30,974 bases of DNA. It comes from Zeimonas sp003577305. GTDB lineage: Bacteria; Pseudomonadota; Gammaproteobacteria; Burkholderiales; Burkholderiaceae_E. Below are positions 1 to 6,967 of the stretch, piece after piece. Under the pieces are notes generated by a model. The model made no database searches. It was not told the origin of the DNA and was given only the letters and a program-made list of their open reading frames with translations. A program made the translations under genes and the position numbers. The stretch lies in NCBI GenBank assembly GCA_030263385.1, contig SZOX01000030.1, forward strand, positions 1 through 30,974, read 5' to 3'. Each line of letters opens with the position of its first letter. Within the stretch, counting starts at the first letter, position 1.

Positions 1-282
1 TGCCCGCAGGCGCGCCGGGCGCGCTGGCCTGGGCGGGCGCGCTGCGGCAACCGGTTCGGGCTGCCCGGGCGGCTCGGCCCGTGGCGGCTCGGGGGGCGGC
101 GGTGCAGGCGCGCGTGCGAGCGCAAGCGGCTCGGGCTGCGTCGTCTCGCTGATCAGGAATACCTGCACCGGCTCGGCGGGGCGCTTCGTGGAAGGGGTCA
201 TGGTCAGCGCCAGCACGCCGGCGAGCACGAGTGCATGCAGCGCCAGCGCACCGCCCGCCGCCGACAGCCGGTATGCATCCAT
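1..282 (-). CDS. TonB-type energy transducer, N-terminal part (runs off the left edge)
   Basis: The 94 visible codons encode a short cytoplasmic N-terminus (MDAYRLSAAGG), one hydrophobic segment (about residues 12-28, LALHALVLAGVLALTM) and then a strongly proline-rich stretch with PxPPPPEPP and EPPGQPEP runs. This is the layout of TonB: inner-membrane anchor and a periplasm-spanning Pro-rich rod. The C-terminal domain that contacts outer-membrane receptors lies outside the window, so the family call rests on architecture only. The start at 282 is the only ATG before the membrane segment. It has no Shine-Dalgarno sequence but has a -10-like GATAAT six bases upstream. The gene is divergent from a ChaN-like lipoprotein gene, which would fit haem or iron uptake. 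Other Pro-rich single-pass proteins are possible. Confidence 0.65.
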   Translation of the reverse strand, partial: MDAYRLSAAGGALALHALVLAGVLALTMTPSTKRPAEPVQVFLISETTQPEPLALARAPAPPPPEPPRAEPPGQPEPVAAARPPRPARPARLRA

Positions 283-288
283 CGCGAA

Positions 289-317
289 ATTATCGCGGCC
301 GGCGCGGGCAAGGCCAA
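289..317 (-). promoter_or_regulatory. Candidate promoter of the tonB-like gene
   Basis: On the minus strand TTGGCC (312-317, 4/6 to the -35 consensus) is followed after 17 bases by GATAAT (289-294, 5/6 to the -10 consensus). The ATG lies only six bases beyond the -10, so transcription would begin at or next to the start codon. This is a pattern match by eye, with no experimental support. Confidence 0.4.
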
Positions 318-420
318 ATGCGCCGCCCGCAGCTCTGCAACAATGCGCGCTGCACTTCGAGCGGGCGCGACGCAGATGAAAGGGTTTCGGGGACCACGCG
401 GGCGGATCGGCCGCGTCGCC

Positions 421-1374
421 ATGACGTTCGCCGTCGTGCCCGCGCGCCGTTCGCGGTTCGTCCCGGCTGCGCTGGGCGCGCTCGCGATCTCGCTGGCAGC
501 CTGCTCCACGCCGTCCGAGGCACCGGCCGCCGCGCTTCCCGCTGCCGCGCTCGACGCCGACTTCCTGCTGATCGGCGAGATCCACGACAACGCCGCACAG
601 CATCGGCTGCGGCTGCACTGGCTCGAAACGCTCGCGGCGCGACGCCGCGTCGCGCTCGCGCTCGAGCAGTTCGATGCGATACGCCAGGGTGCGCTCGATC
701 GGGCGCGTGCGGCCGATGCGGCGGCCGCGGCCGCCGGCGAGCCACTCGCGCGGCGCGCGCGCCGCATCGCCGAGGCAGCCGGCTTCGATTTCCGCGGCTG
801 GCACTGGGAGCACTACCGTCCGGTCGTCGAACTCGCGCTGCGGCTCGACCTGCCGCTGGTGGCGGCCAACCTGTCGCGCGCGCAGACGGTCGCGGTCGCC
901 CGCGGCACGGCGCCCGCCGAATCGCAACCCGAGGACTGGGGCGCCGCCGAGCAGCGCGCGCTCGAGACCTCGATTCGCGACGGCCACTGCGGGCTGCTTC
1001 CCGAATCGGCGATCGCGCCGATGGCCGCCGCCCAGCGCAGCCGCGATGCGCAACTGGCGCGCGCGATCGTCGACGCGCATCGACGCAGCGGCTTGCCGGT
1101 GGTGCTGCTGGCGGGCAACGGGCACCAGCGTCGCGACGTCGGCGTGCCGCGCTACCTTGCGAAACTCGCACCCGGCTCGCGCGTGTTCAGCATCGGCCTG
1201 CTCGCAGAGGATGGGGCCGAGGGCGGCGAGGGCGCGCCCGACGGGCCTGCCGGGGCGCTGCGCTTTCGGCAGCGCTACGACTTCGTGGCGGTCACCCCGC
1301 AGGCGCCGCGCGCCGACCCGTGCGAGGGGCTGCGCGCGAAGACCCCGCAACGGCCAGCCGCCGCGCCTCGGTGA
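421..1374 (+). CDS. ChaN/Tiki-superfamily (DUF399) putative lipoprotein
   Basis: Product of 317 residues from the ATG at 421. That start puts a clean lipoprotein signal at the N-terminus: basic RRSR, a hydrophobic run, and lipobox LAAC with Cys28. The same frame is open further upstream (ATG at 376, another at 235), but those starts would bury the signal. The mature part carries the family's LIGEIHDN motif near residues 50-57 and a second conserved block, GNGHQRRDVGVP, in the C-terminal half. The founding member, Campylobacter ChaN, is an iron-regulated haem-binding lipoprotein; the wider superfamily includes proteases such as Tiki and TraB-type proteins. A role in haem or iron handling is an inference, helped by the divergent TonB-like gene. 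The sequence does not settle whether this protein binds haem or is an enzyme. Confidence 0.75.
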   Translation: MTFAVVPARRSRFVPAALGALAISLAACSTPSEAPAAALPAAALDADFLLIGEIHDNAAQHRLRLHWLETLAARRRVALALEQFDAIRQGALDRARAADAAAAAAGEPLARRARRIAEAAGFDFRGWHWEHYRPVVELALRLDLPLVAANLSRAQTVAVARGTAPAESQPEDWGAAEQRALETSIRDGHCGLLPESAIAPMAAAQRSRDAQLARAIVDAHRRSGLPVVLLAGNGHQRRDVGVPRYLAKLAPGSRVFSIGLLAEDGAEGGEGAPDGPAGALRFRQRYDFVAVTPQAPRADPCEGLRAKTPQRPAAAPR

Positions 1375-1377
1375 CCG

Positions 1378-1403
1378 GCGCCGGTTCGCGCCACGAACGG
1401 CGC
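1378..1403. terminator. Hairpin between convergent chaN-like gene and dapB
   Basis: Arms GCGCCGGTTCG (1378-1388) and CGAACGGCGC (1394-1403) pair with one bulged G around a 5-base loop (CGCCA). It sits in the 53-base gap between the two convergent stop codons, where a bidirectional terminator is expected. There is no T-tract on either strand, so it may only assist Rho-dependent termination. Confidence 0.35.
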
Positions 1404-1427
1404 TGGCCGTCGTGACGCGGGCCGCGG

Positions 1428-2231
1428 TCAGTCGCGCAACCCCAGCACGTCCTGCATGTCGTAGAGGCCGCTCTTGCGCGCGGCCAGATAGCGGCAGGCG
1501 CGCAGTGCGCCCAGCGCGTAGGTGACGCGGCTGGCCGAGCGGTGCGTGATTTCGATGCGCTCGCCGATGCCGGCGAACAGCACCGTGTGGTCGCCGACGA
1601 TGTCGCCGCCGCGCACCGTCGCGAACCCGATCGTCGACGGATCGCGCTCGCCGGTGACGCCTTCGCGCCCGTAGACCGCCACCGTGCGCAGGTCGCGGCC
1701 GAGCGCGCCGGCGACCACCTCGCCCATCTTCAGCGCGGTGCCCGACGGAGCGTCGATCTTGTGGCGGTGATGTGCCTCGATGATCTCGATGTCGTAGCCG
1801 GTGGAAAGCGAGCGCGCGGCCAGCTCGAGCAGCTTGAGCGTCACGTTGACGCCGACGCTCATGTTCGGCGCGAACACGATCGGCACCCGCTCGGCGGCCG
1901 CGGCGATTGCGCGCTTGCCGTCTTCGTCGAAGCCGGTGGTGCCGATGACCATCGCGGTGCCGCGCGCCGCGCAGGCCCGCAGGTGCGCGAGCGTTCCCTC
2001 CGGGCGCGTGAAGTCGATCAGGAACTGCGCGTCGGCAATTCCGGCGCCGACGTCGTCGCTGATCGTGACGCCGGTGTCGCGCCCGAGGAAGTCTCCCGCG
2101 TCGCGCCCGATCGATGCGCTGCCCGCCACGTCGAGCGCACCGGCCAGTTGCGCGTCGGGCGCTTCGAGCACCGACTCGATCAGCATCCGGCCCATGCGGC
2201 CCGACGCACCTGCGATCGCGATGCGCATCAT
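1428..2231 (-). CDS. dapB: 4-hydroxy-tetrahydrodipicolinate reductase
   Basis: Reduces 4-hydroxy-tetrahydrodipicolinate to tetrahydrodipicolinate with NAD(P)H in the cytoplasm, a step of lysine and meso-diaminopimelate synthesis. The 267-residue product has the family's usual length. The N-terminal Rossmann motif GASGRMG is at residues 8-14. The substrate-binding signature runs from E152 through HHRHK (154-158) to the PSGTA motif (162-166), and contains the catalytic His and Lys of DapB. The ATG at 2231 overlaps the bamE stop by four bases (ATGA), and a GGAGG lies seven bases upstream of it. A second ATG follows at once (2228), so the true product may be one residue shorter. Co-transcription with bamE is very likely. 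Confidence 0.97.
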   Translation of the reverse strand: MMRIAIAGASGRMGRMLIESVLEAPDAQLAGALDVAGSASIGRDAGDFLGRDTGVTISDDVGAGIADAQFLIDFTRPEGTLAHLRACAARGTAMVIGTTGFDEDGKRAIAAAAERVPIVFAPNMSVGVNVTLKLLELAARSLSTGYDIEIIEAHHRHKIDAPSGTALKMGEVVAGALGRDLRTVAVYGREGVTGERDPSTIGFATVRGGDIVGDHTVLFAGIGERIEITHRSASRVTYALGALRACRYLAARKSGLYDMQDVLGLRD

Positions 2232-2704
2232 GAACGTGCCTCCGCGGTGGCCGGCGGCCGGTAGCCGGGCAGGGCCGGGTCGGCCGGGTCTTCCTTCGCC
2301 GGCAGTGCGTCGGCTTCGATCGCGACGACGCGATCGTCGCGGAACACGATCGTGGCGCGGCGCAGTTCGGCGCGTCCGTTCGGGAACTGGTAGCGGAAGA
2401 CGTAGTCCCAGCGATCGGGGTGGAATACGTGGCGCAGCAGCGGCGTGCCGAGCGCGAAGCGCACCTGTTCGCGGCTCATGCCTTCCTTCACCTGCCCGAG
2501 CATCTGCTGCGTGAGGTAGTTGCCCTGCGGCAGGTCGGTGCGGTAGGCCTCGAACAGGCCGCTGCGATTGGGGTCGCGCTGCGCGCAGCCGGGCGCCGAC
2601 AGTGCGGCCGCCAGCGTCGCGGCCACCAGCCAGGCGGCTTTGCGGGGCGCGCCGGCGCGCGACCCGGCGACGGGCCGACGAGCCCGGGCGAAAACCTCGT
2701 TCAT
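2228..2704 (-). CDS. bamE: Outer membrane protein assembly factor BamE (SmpA/OmlA family)
   Basis: Small lipoprotein component of the BAM complex, which inserts beta-barrel proteins into the outer membrane. From the ATG at 2704 the product is 158 residues: a basic n-region, hydrophobic segment 24-37 and a Cys at 40 (preceded by SAPG, a weak lipobox). The BamE/OmlA fold follows, with GNYLTQQ (61-67), KEGMSREQVRFALGTPLL (73-90) and WDYVFRY (99-105). The frame stays open upstream to 2878, but that would run into fur and displace the signal peptide. The signal has an unusually long n-region, so the start is less certain than the family. It is divergent from fur and overlaps dapB by four bases. 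The omlA/fur divergent arrangement is well known in proteobacteria. Confidence 0.93.
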   Translation of the reverse strand: MNEVFARARRPVAGSRAGAPRKAAWLVAATLAAALSAPGCAQRDPNRSGLFEAYRTDLPQGNYLTQQMLGQVKEGMSREQVRFALGTPLLRHVFHPDRWDYVFRYQFPNGRAELRRATIVFRDDRVVAIEADALPAKEDPADPALPGYRPPATAEARS

Positions 2705-2730
2705 GGTGCCGGTCACGACTGGATGCGGTT

Positions 2731-2750
2731 GAAAACCGTTATCATACGAC
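2731..2750. promoter_or_regulatory. Shared bamE/fur promoter region with possible Fur half-site
   Basis: In the 76-base gap between the divergent starts, TATCAT (2740-2745, plus strand) and its overlapping reverse TATGAT (2741-2746 read on the minus strand) each match 5/6 of a -10 hexamer in opposite directions. The flanking CGTTATC (2737-2743) differs by one base from the CATTATC half of the classical Fur box, but the other half is poor. No convincing -35 was found for either direction. Confidence 0.35.
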
Positions 2751-2780
2751 GGTAGTTCCCCCTGCCTTGCGTCGAGCCGC

Positions 2781-3209
2781 ATGTCCGTCACCGTCGAACT
2801 GAAGAGCATGGGCCTGAAGGCCACCTTGCCGCGCCTGAAGATCCTCGAGATCTTCCAGAACGGCAAGCAGCGGCACATGAGCGCCGAGGACGTCTATCGT
2901 GAACTGCTCGCCGAGAACCAGGAGATCGGCCTGGCCACCGTCTATCGGGTGCTCACGCAGTTCGAGCAGGCCGGAATTCTCAAGCGCAGCAACTTCGAGT
3001 CGGGCAAGGCGGTGTTCGAGCTCGAGGAAGGTCATCACCACGACCACCTCGTGTGCCTGCAGTGCGGCCGCGTCGAGGAGTTCTACGACGCCGAGATCGA
3101 AAAGCGCCAGCAGGCGATCGCGAAAGAGCGCGGCTTCCAGCTGCAGGATCACGCGCTGTCGCTCTACGGCAACTGCATCAAGCCGAACTGCGAATACCGG
3201 CGCGGCTGA
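2781..3209 (+). CDS. fur: Ferric uptake regulator
   Basis: Fe(II)-dependent DNA-binding repressor of iron-uptake genes. The product has 142 residues. The N-terminal winged helix includes GLKATLPRLKIL (11-22) and the recognition segment LATVYRVLTQF (51-61). The regulatory metal site is HHHDH (85-89). The structural zinc site has two CxxC-like pairs, C92/C95 and C132/C137. The start at 2781 gives the usual short leader before the winged helix. The gene is divergent from bamE and ends one base before the convergent recN stop. The presence of TonB-like and ChaN-like genes nearby fits an iron theme, although the fur-bamE-recN neighbourhood is conserved housekeeping. Confidence 0.97.
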   Translation: MSVTVELKSMGLKATLPRLKILEIFQNGKQRHMSAEDVYRELLAENQEIGLATVYRVLTQFEQAGILKRSNFESGKAVFELEEGHHHDHLVCLQCGRVEEFYDAEIEKRQQAIAKERGFQLQDHALSLYGNCIKPNCEYRRG

Positions 3210-3210
3210 T

Positions 3211-4860
3211 TCACGCCTGCGCGAGGATCTCCTTCGCGTGCCTGCGGGTGGTTGCGGTGATCTCCGCGCCGCCCAGCATCCGCGCGATTTCTTCCACGCG
3301 TGCGCCGCGCCCGAGCGCCTCGATGCGGCTCACCGCGCGTGCGTCGACGCTTTCTTTCGTGACGCGGTAGTGATGGTGCGCCTTCGCCGCGACCTGCGGC
3401 AGGTGGGTCACGCACAGCACCTGCCGGTCGCTGCCCAGCCGGCGCATCAGGCTGCCTACCGCGTCGGCAACCGCGCCGCCCACGCCGGCGTCGGCTTCGT
3501 CGAAGATCAGCGTGGGCACCGGGTTCGCCTGCGCTGCCAGCACCGCGATCGCCAGGCCGATGCGCGACAGCTCGCCGCCCGAGGCCACTTTCGCCAGCGG
3601 CCGCGGCGTGGCGCCGGCGTGCGCCGCAACCCGGAACTCGATCGCGTCGATGCCCGAGGCCGAAGGCTCGCAGCGCTCGAACGAGACGGCGAGCCTGCCG
3701 CCCGACATCCCGAGTTCGGCCATGTGCCGCGTGACGCCGTCGGCCAGGCGGCGCGCCGCCTTGCGCCGCGCCGCCGACAGCTGTGCTGCCAGCGCGTCGT
3801 AGCCCGAGCGGGCCGCGGCGGTGCGGGCGCGCAGGCCCTCCACGTCCTGCGCCGCATCGAGCTCGTGCAGCCGCTCGCGCAGTGATTCGAGCGTGGCCGG
3901 GATCGCTTCGGGCGGCATCCGCAGCCGGCGCGCGGTCTCGAAGATCGCGCCGATGCGCTGCTCGGCCTGCCGGAGACGCTCCGGGTCGAGGTCGACGCGC
4001 TCGGCATACGCGGCCAATGTGGAGGCGGCTTCGTCGACCTGGATCGCGGCGCTGTCGAGCAATTCGAGCGCCTCGTGAAGCCGCGCATCGATTGCCGCGA
4101 GCGGCCGCAGTTTCTGCGCCTCGCGGTGCAGCCGGCGCGACAGCGCGTCGTCGCTGTCGGCCAGCGCCTCGGCCGCGCCGCGCGTGCCCTCGATCAGCGA
4201 GGCCGCGTGCGCGAGCCGCCTCTGCTCCTCGCCGAGCGCCTCCCATTCGCCTGGCGCGAGCTGCAGCCGCTCGAGTTCGCCCGCCTGCCAGGCGAGCCGC
4301 TCGCGCTCGAGCGCGAGCTCGCGCTGGCCTGATTCGGCGGCGTCGAGCTCGCGCTGCGCCGCGCGCCATGCCGACCAGGCTTCGCCGAGCGCGTGCCGCG
4401 CGCCTTCGAGCCCGGCAAAGGCGTCGAGCAACTGGCGCTGCCCGTCGGCGCGCAGCAGCGACTGGGACGCGTGCTGGCCGTGGATGTCGACCAGTCGTTC
4501 GCCGATCTCGCGAAGCAGCGCGGCGGTGGCCGGATGGCCGTTGACCAGCGCGCGCGAGCGCCCGTCGGCGTCGACCAGGCGACGCAGCAGCACGGTGCCC
4601 GGGTCGCCCTGCAGTTCGCGCTCGGCCAGCCACGCGTCGAGCGCAGCATCGCTGCGGAACTCGGCGGCGATGTCGGCGCGGGCGCGGCCCTCGCGCACCA
4701 CCCCGGCGTCGGCCCGCCCGCCCATCGCGAGCGCCAGTGCGTCGATCAGGATCGACTTGCCGGCGCCGGTTTCGCCCGAGAGCACGGTGAAACCGGCTCC
4801 GAACGCGAGCTCGGCGGTGTCTACGATCACGAAGTCTTCGAGGCGCAGGCTGAGCAGCAT
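3211..4860 (-). CDS. recN: DNA repair ATPase RecN
   Basis: SMC-like ATPase acting in RecA-dependent repair of double-strand breaks. The 549-residue product has the normal length. Walker A is GETGAGKS (29-36). A long, Leu/Glu/Arg-rich coiled-coil region fills about 150-380 and includes the RecN-typical DIHGQHASQSLL block (125-136). The ABC signature SGGELSRIGLA (427-437) and Walker B LIFDEADAGVGG (451-462) follow, with the H-loop TH at 485-486. It lies 28 bases after nadK on the same strand, so the pair is probably one transcript; its end abuts the fur end. SOS control is known for E. coli recN, but I did not find a convincing LexA box here. Confidence 0.97.
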   Translation of the reverse strand: MLLSLRLEDFVIVDTAELAFGAGFTVLSGETGAGKSILIDALALAMGGRADAGVVREGRARADIAAEFRSDAALDAWLAERELQGDPGTVLLRRLVDADGRSRALVNGHPATAALLREIGERLVDIHGQHASQSLLRADGQRQLLDAFAGLEGARHALGEAWSAWRAAQRELDAAESGQRELALERERLAWQAGELERLQLAPGEWEALGEEQRRLAHAASLIEGTRGAAEALADSDDALSRRLHREAQKLRPLAAIDARLHEALELLDSAAIQVDEAASTLAAYAERVDLDPERLRQAEQRIGAIFETARRLRMPPEAIPATLESLRERLHELDAAQDVEGLRARTAAARSGYDALAAQLSAARRKAARRLADGVTRHMAELGMSGGRLAVSFERCEPSASGIDAIEFRVAAHAGATPRPLAKVASGGELSRIGLAIAVLAAQANPVPTLIFDEADAGVGGAVADAVGSLMRRLGSDRQVLCVTHLPQVAAKAHHHYRVTKESVDARAVSRIEALGRGARVEEIARMLGGAEITATTRRHAKEILAQA

Positions 4861-4888
4861 CGGGAACGCGGTGCGGGGGAGCGGCTTT

Positions 4889-5782
4889 TCAGCGCTGGAT
4901 CGTCTGCAGGTGCGGCAATTCGTGCCAGTTGAGCTTGCCGCGCAGGGTCGCGAAGTAGCTGTAGCCCGGAGGATGCAGGAAAGTGGTGGTGAAGCCCGCG
5001 CGCTGAACGATGATGTCGTCGCCCACCTGCAGGTCGCTGAAGACCTGCATGTCGCCGGCCACGCGCGGTTCGCGGCCTTCGACCACGCGGATCGTGATCG
5101 TCACGTCGTCGGGCAGCGCGATCGGGCGGTTCGACAGCGATTGCGGCGCCACCGGCACCAGCACGATGCCCGCGAGTTGCGGATGCAGGATCGGCCCGTT
5201 CGCCGACAGCGCATACGCGGTCGAGCCGGTGGGCGTGGCCACGATCAGGCCGTCGGCGCGCTGGCTGTACATGTACAGGTCGTCGACGTGCACCTGCAGC
5301 TCGATCATGCCGGCGCGCGACGAGCGGTTGACCACCACGTCGTTCAGCGCCAGCTCGGTCCAGACGACCTCCTGGCCGCGCACTACCCTGGCAGTGAGCA
5401 GCGTGCGCTGCTCCGATGCGTAGTGGCCTTCGAGGATCGACGACAGTGCCTGCGACCAGCTGTCGAGCCCGATGTCGGTGATGAAGCCGAGCCGGCCGTG
5501 GTTGATGCCCACCAGCGGCACCTCGTGCGGCGCGAGCGCGCGCGCGGCGCCCAGCATCGTGCCGTCGCCGCCGATCGCCACCGCGAGGTCGGCCTCGTGG
5601 CCGATCTGCTCAAGGCTCGCGGATTCGAGTTCGGAGGCGCCCAGCATCACCGCCGAGCGTTCCTCGACCAGCACGCCGACCCCGCGCCTGCGCAGGAACG
5701 TGGCGATCTCGCGCACCGTGCCTCCGACGCTCTCGGTCTGCGGGCGGCTCACCAGCGCCACTCGGTTGAACCGGTTCTTCAT
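4889..5782 (-). CDS. nadK: NAD kinase
   Basis: Phosphorylates NAD to NADP with ATP in the cytoplasm. From the ATG at 5782 the product has 297 residues, normal for the family. Key motifs are GGDGTML (71-77, with the catalytic-type Asp73), NDVVVNR (147-153) and the TPTGSTAY loop (183-190). The frame is open upstream to 6007, but that would overlap hrcA, and the upstream residues are low-complexity Arg/Gly/Ala, so I reject that extension. No Shine-Dalgarno precedes the chosen ATG; a TCTAAT hexamer ends exactly seven bases before it. The gene is divergent from hrcA and followed by recN, as in many Burkholderiales. Confidence 0.95.
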   Translation of the reverse strand: MKNRFNRVALVSRPQTESVGGTVREIATFLRRRGVGVLVEERSAVMLGASELESASLEQIGHEADLAVAIGGDGTMLGAARALAPHEVPLVGINHGRLGFITDIGLDSWSQALSSILEGHYASEQRTLLTARVVRGQEVVWTELALNDVVVNRSSRAGMIELQVHVDDLYMYSQRADGLIVATPTGSTAYALSANGPILHPQLAGIVLVPVAPQSLSNRPIALPDDVTITIRVVEGREPRVAGDMQVFSDLQVGDDIIVQRAGFTTTFLHPPGYSYFATLRGKLNWHELPHLQTIQR

Positions 5783-5789
5783 CGCGCTT

Positions 5790-5795
5790 ATTAGA
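5790..5795 (-). promoter_or_regulatory. -10-like hexamer of nadK
   Basis: TCTAAT on the minus strand matches 5/6 of TATAAT and lies seven bases before the nadK ATG, which would place the transcription start at the start codon. The -35 is weak: TTTGCA (5811-5816) at 15 bases is the best I see. Confidence 0.4.
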
Positions 5796-5887
5796 GCACA
5801 AGCGCCAGCGTGCAAACCCGGCCCGGCGACCGAGCCGGCGTCGTCCGCCCGGCCGGGCCGCGCCCGCCGGCCGTCGCGCCGCCCGGC

Positions 5888-5915
5888 TTGCGTCCGCGCC
5901 GTCTGCCCATACAAT
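5888..5915 (+). promoter_or_regulatory. Candidate promoter of hrcA
   Basis: TTGCGT (5888-5893) is followed after 16 bases by TACAAT (5910-5915, 5/6 to the -10 consensus). The hexamer ends seven bases before the hrcA ATG, so the predicted transcript would be leaderless. A GGGAG at 5917-5921 is only one base from the ATG, too close to act as a normal ribosome binding site. Confidence 0.45.
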
Positions 5916-5922
5916 TGGGAGC

Positions 5923-6942
5923 ATGCTGGATGCGCGCGCCCAGACACTGCTGAAGACCCTCGTCGAACGCTACATCGCCGACGGTACGCCGGTGGGCTCG
6001 CGTACATTGTCGCGACACTCCGGGCTCGATCTGTCTCCGGCCACGATCCGCAACGTGATGGCCGACCTCGAAGACCTCGGGCTGATCGCCAGTCCGCACA
6101 CCTCGGCCGGGCGCGTTCCCACCCCGCGGGGCTACCGGCTGTTCGTCGACACGCTGCTCACGGTCGAGCCGCTGCAGGGCGAGCAGACCCGCGCCATGCA
6201 GGGACGGCTGCAGGCCGACGAGCCGCAGCGCCTGCTCTCGGCCGCGGCCTCGCTGCTGTCGAGCCTCTCGCACTTCGCGGGCGTGGTCATGACGCCGCGC
6301 CGGGCTTCGCTGTTTCGCCAGGTCGAATTCCTGCGCCTGTCCGAGCGGCGCATCCTGCTGATCATCGTCACCCCCGAGGGCGACGTGCAGAACCGCATCC
6401 TGTCCACCGAGGGCGACTACACGCCGTCGCAACTCACCGAGGCGGCCAACTACATCAACTCGCACTTCGCCGGGCTCGATTTCGAGAGCATCCGCAAGCG
6501 GCTGCAGTCCGAGCTCGCGACACTGCGCGACGACATCACCGCGCTGATGCAGAAGGCGGTCGAAGCGAGCAATCGCGCGCTCACCGAAGAAGCCGAGCCG
6601 GTCGTCATCTCGGGCGAGCACAACCTGGTCGGCGTGGCCGAGCTCTCCGACAACATGGAGCGGCTGCGGCGGCTGTTCGAGCTGTTCGACAAGAAGACCA
6701 GCCTGGTGCAGCTGCTCGACGCGTCAAGCCGGGCGCAGGGCGTGCAGATCTTCATCGGCGGCGAGTCCGAGCTGGTCCCGATGGACCAGATCAGCGTCGT
6801 GGTCGCGCCCTACGAGGCCGACGGCCGCATCGTCGGCACGCTCGGCGTCATCGGTCCCACGCGGATGGCCTACGAGCGGGTGATCCCGATCGTCGACATC
6901 ACTGCCCGACTGGTTTCCTCGGCCCTGAGCCACCACGCCTGA
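5923..6942 (+). CDS. hrcA: Heat-inducible transcription repressor HrcA
   Basis: Repressor that in other bacteria binds CIRCE operators upstream of groESL and dnaK-type genes. The 339-residue product is of family length. The N-terminal winged helix has the family's LDARAQTLLKTLVERYIADG and PVGSRTLS segments (2-29) and the SPATIRNVMADLEDLGLI recognition region. The SPHTSAGRVPTPRGYRLFVD block follows, and the GAF-like sensor domain ends with VIGPTRMAYERVIPIVD. Starting at 5923 matches the conserved N-terminus. No CIRCE (TTAGCACTC-N9-GAGTGCTAA) is visible in front of hrcA, grpE or dnaK, so its operators must be elsewhere, probably at groESL. The hemH start lies 25 bases downstream on the same strand. 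Confidence 0.96.
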   Translation: MLDARAQTLLKTLVERYIADGTPVGSRTLSRHSGLDLSPATIRNVMADLEDLGLIASPHTSAGRVPTPRGYRLFVDTLLTVEPLQGEQTRAMQGRLQADEPQRLLSAAASLLSSLSHFAGVVMTPRRASLFRQVEFLRLSERRILLIIVTPEGDVQNRILSTEGDYTPSQLTEAANYINSHFAGLDFESIRKRLQSELATLRDDITALMQKAVEASNRALTEEAEPVVISGEHNLVGVAELSDNMERLRRLFELFDKKTSLVQLLDASSRAQGVQIFIGGESELVPMDQISVVVAPYEADGRIVGTLGVIGPTRMAYERVIPIVDITARLVSSALSHHA

Positions 6943-6967
6943 TCCGGGGCGGAGCCGGCGTGCCTTC

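Noticed and set aside
5783..5922. Possible CIRCE operator near hrcA (TTAGAGCAC ... GTGC)
   Set aside because: Only GCAC/GTGC pair, with a 10-base gap; it does not fit TTAGCACTC-N9-GAGTGCTAA, and the TTAGA part is better explained as the nadK -10.
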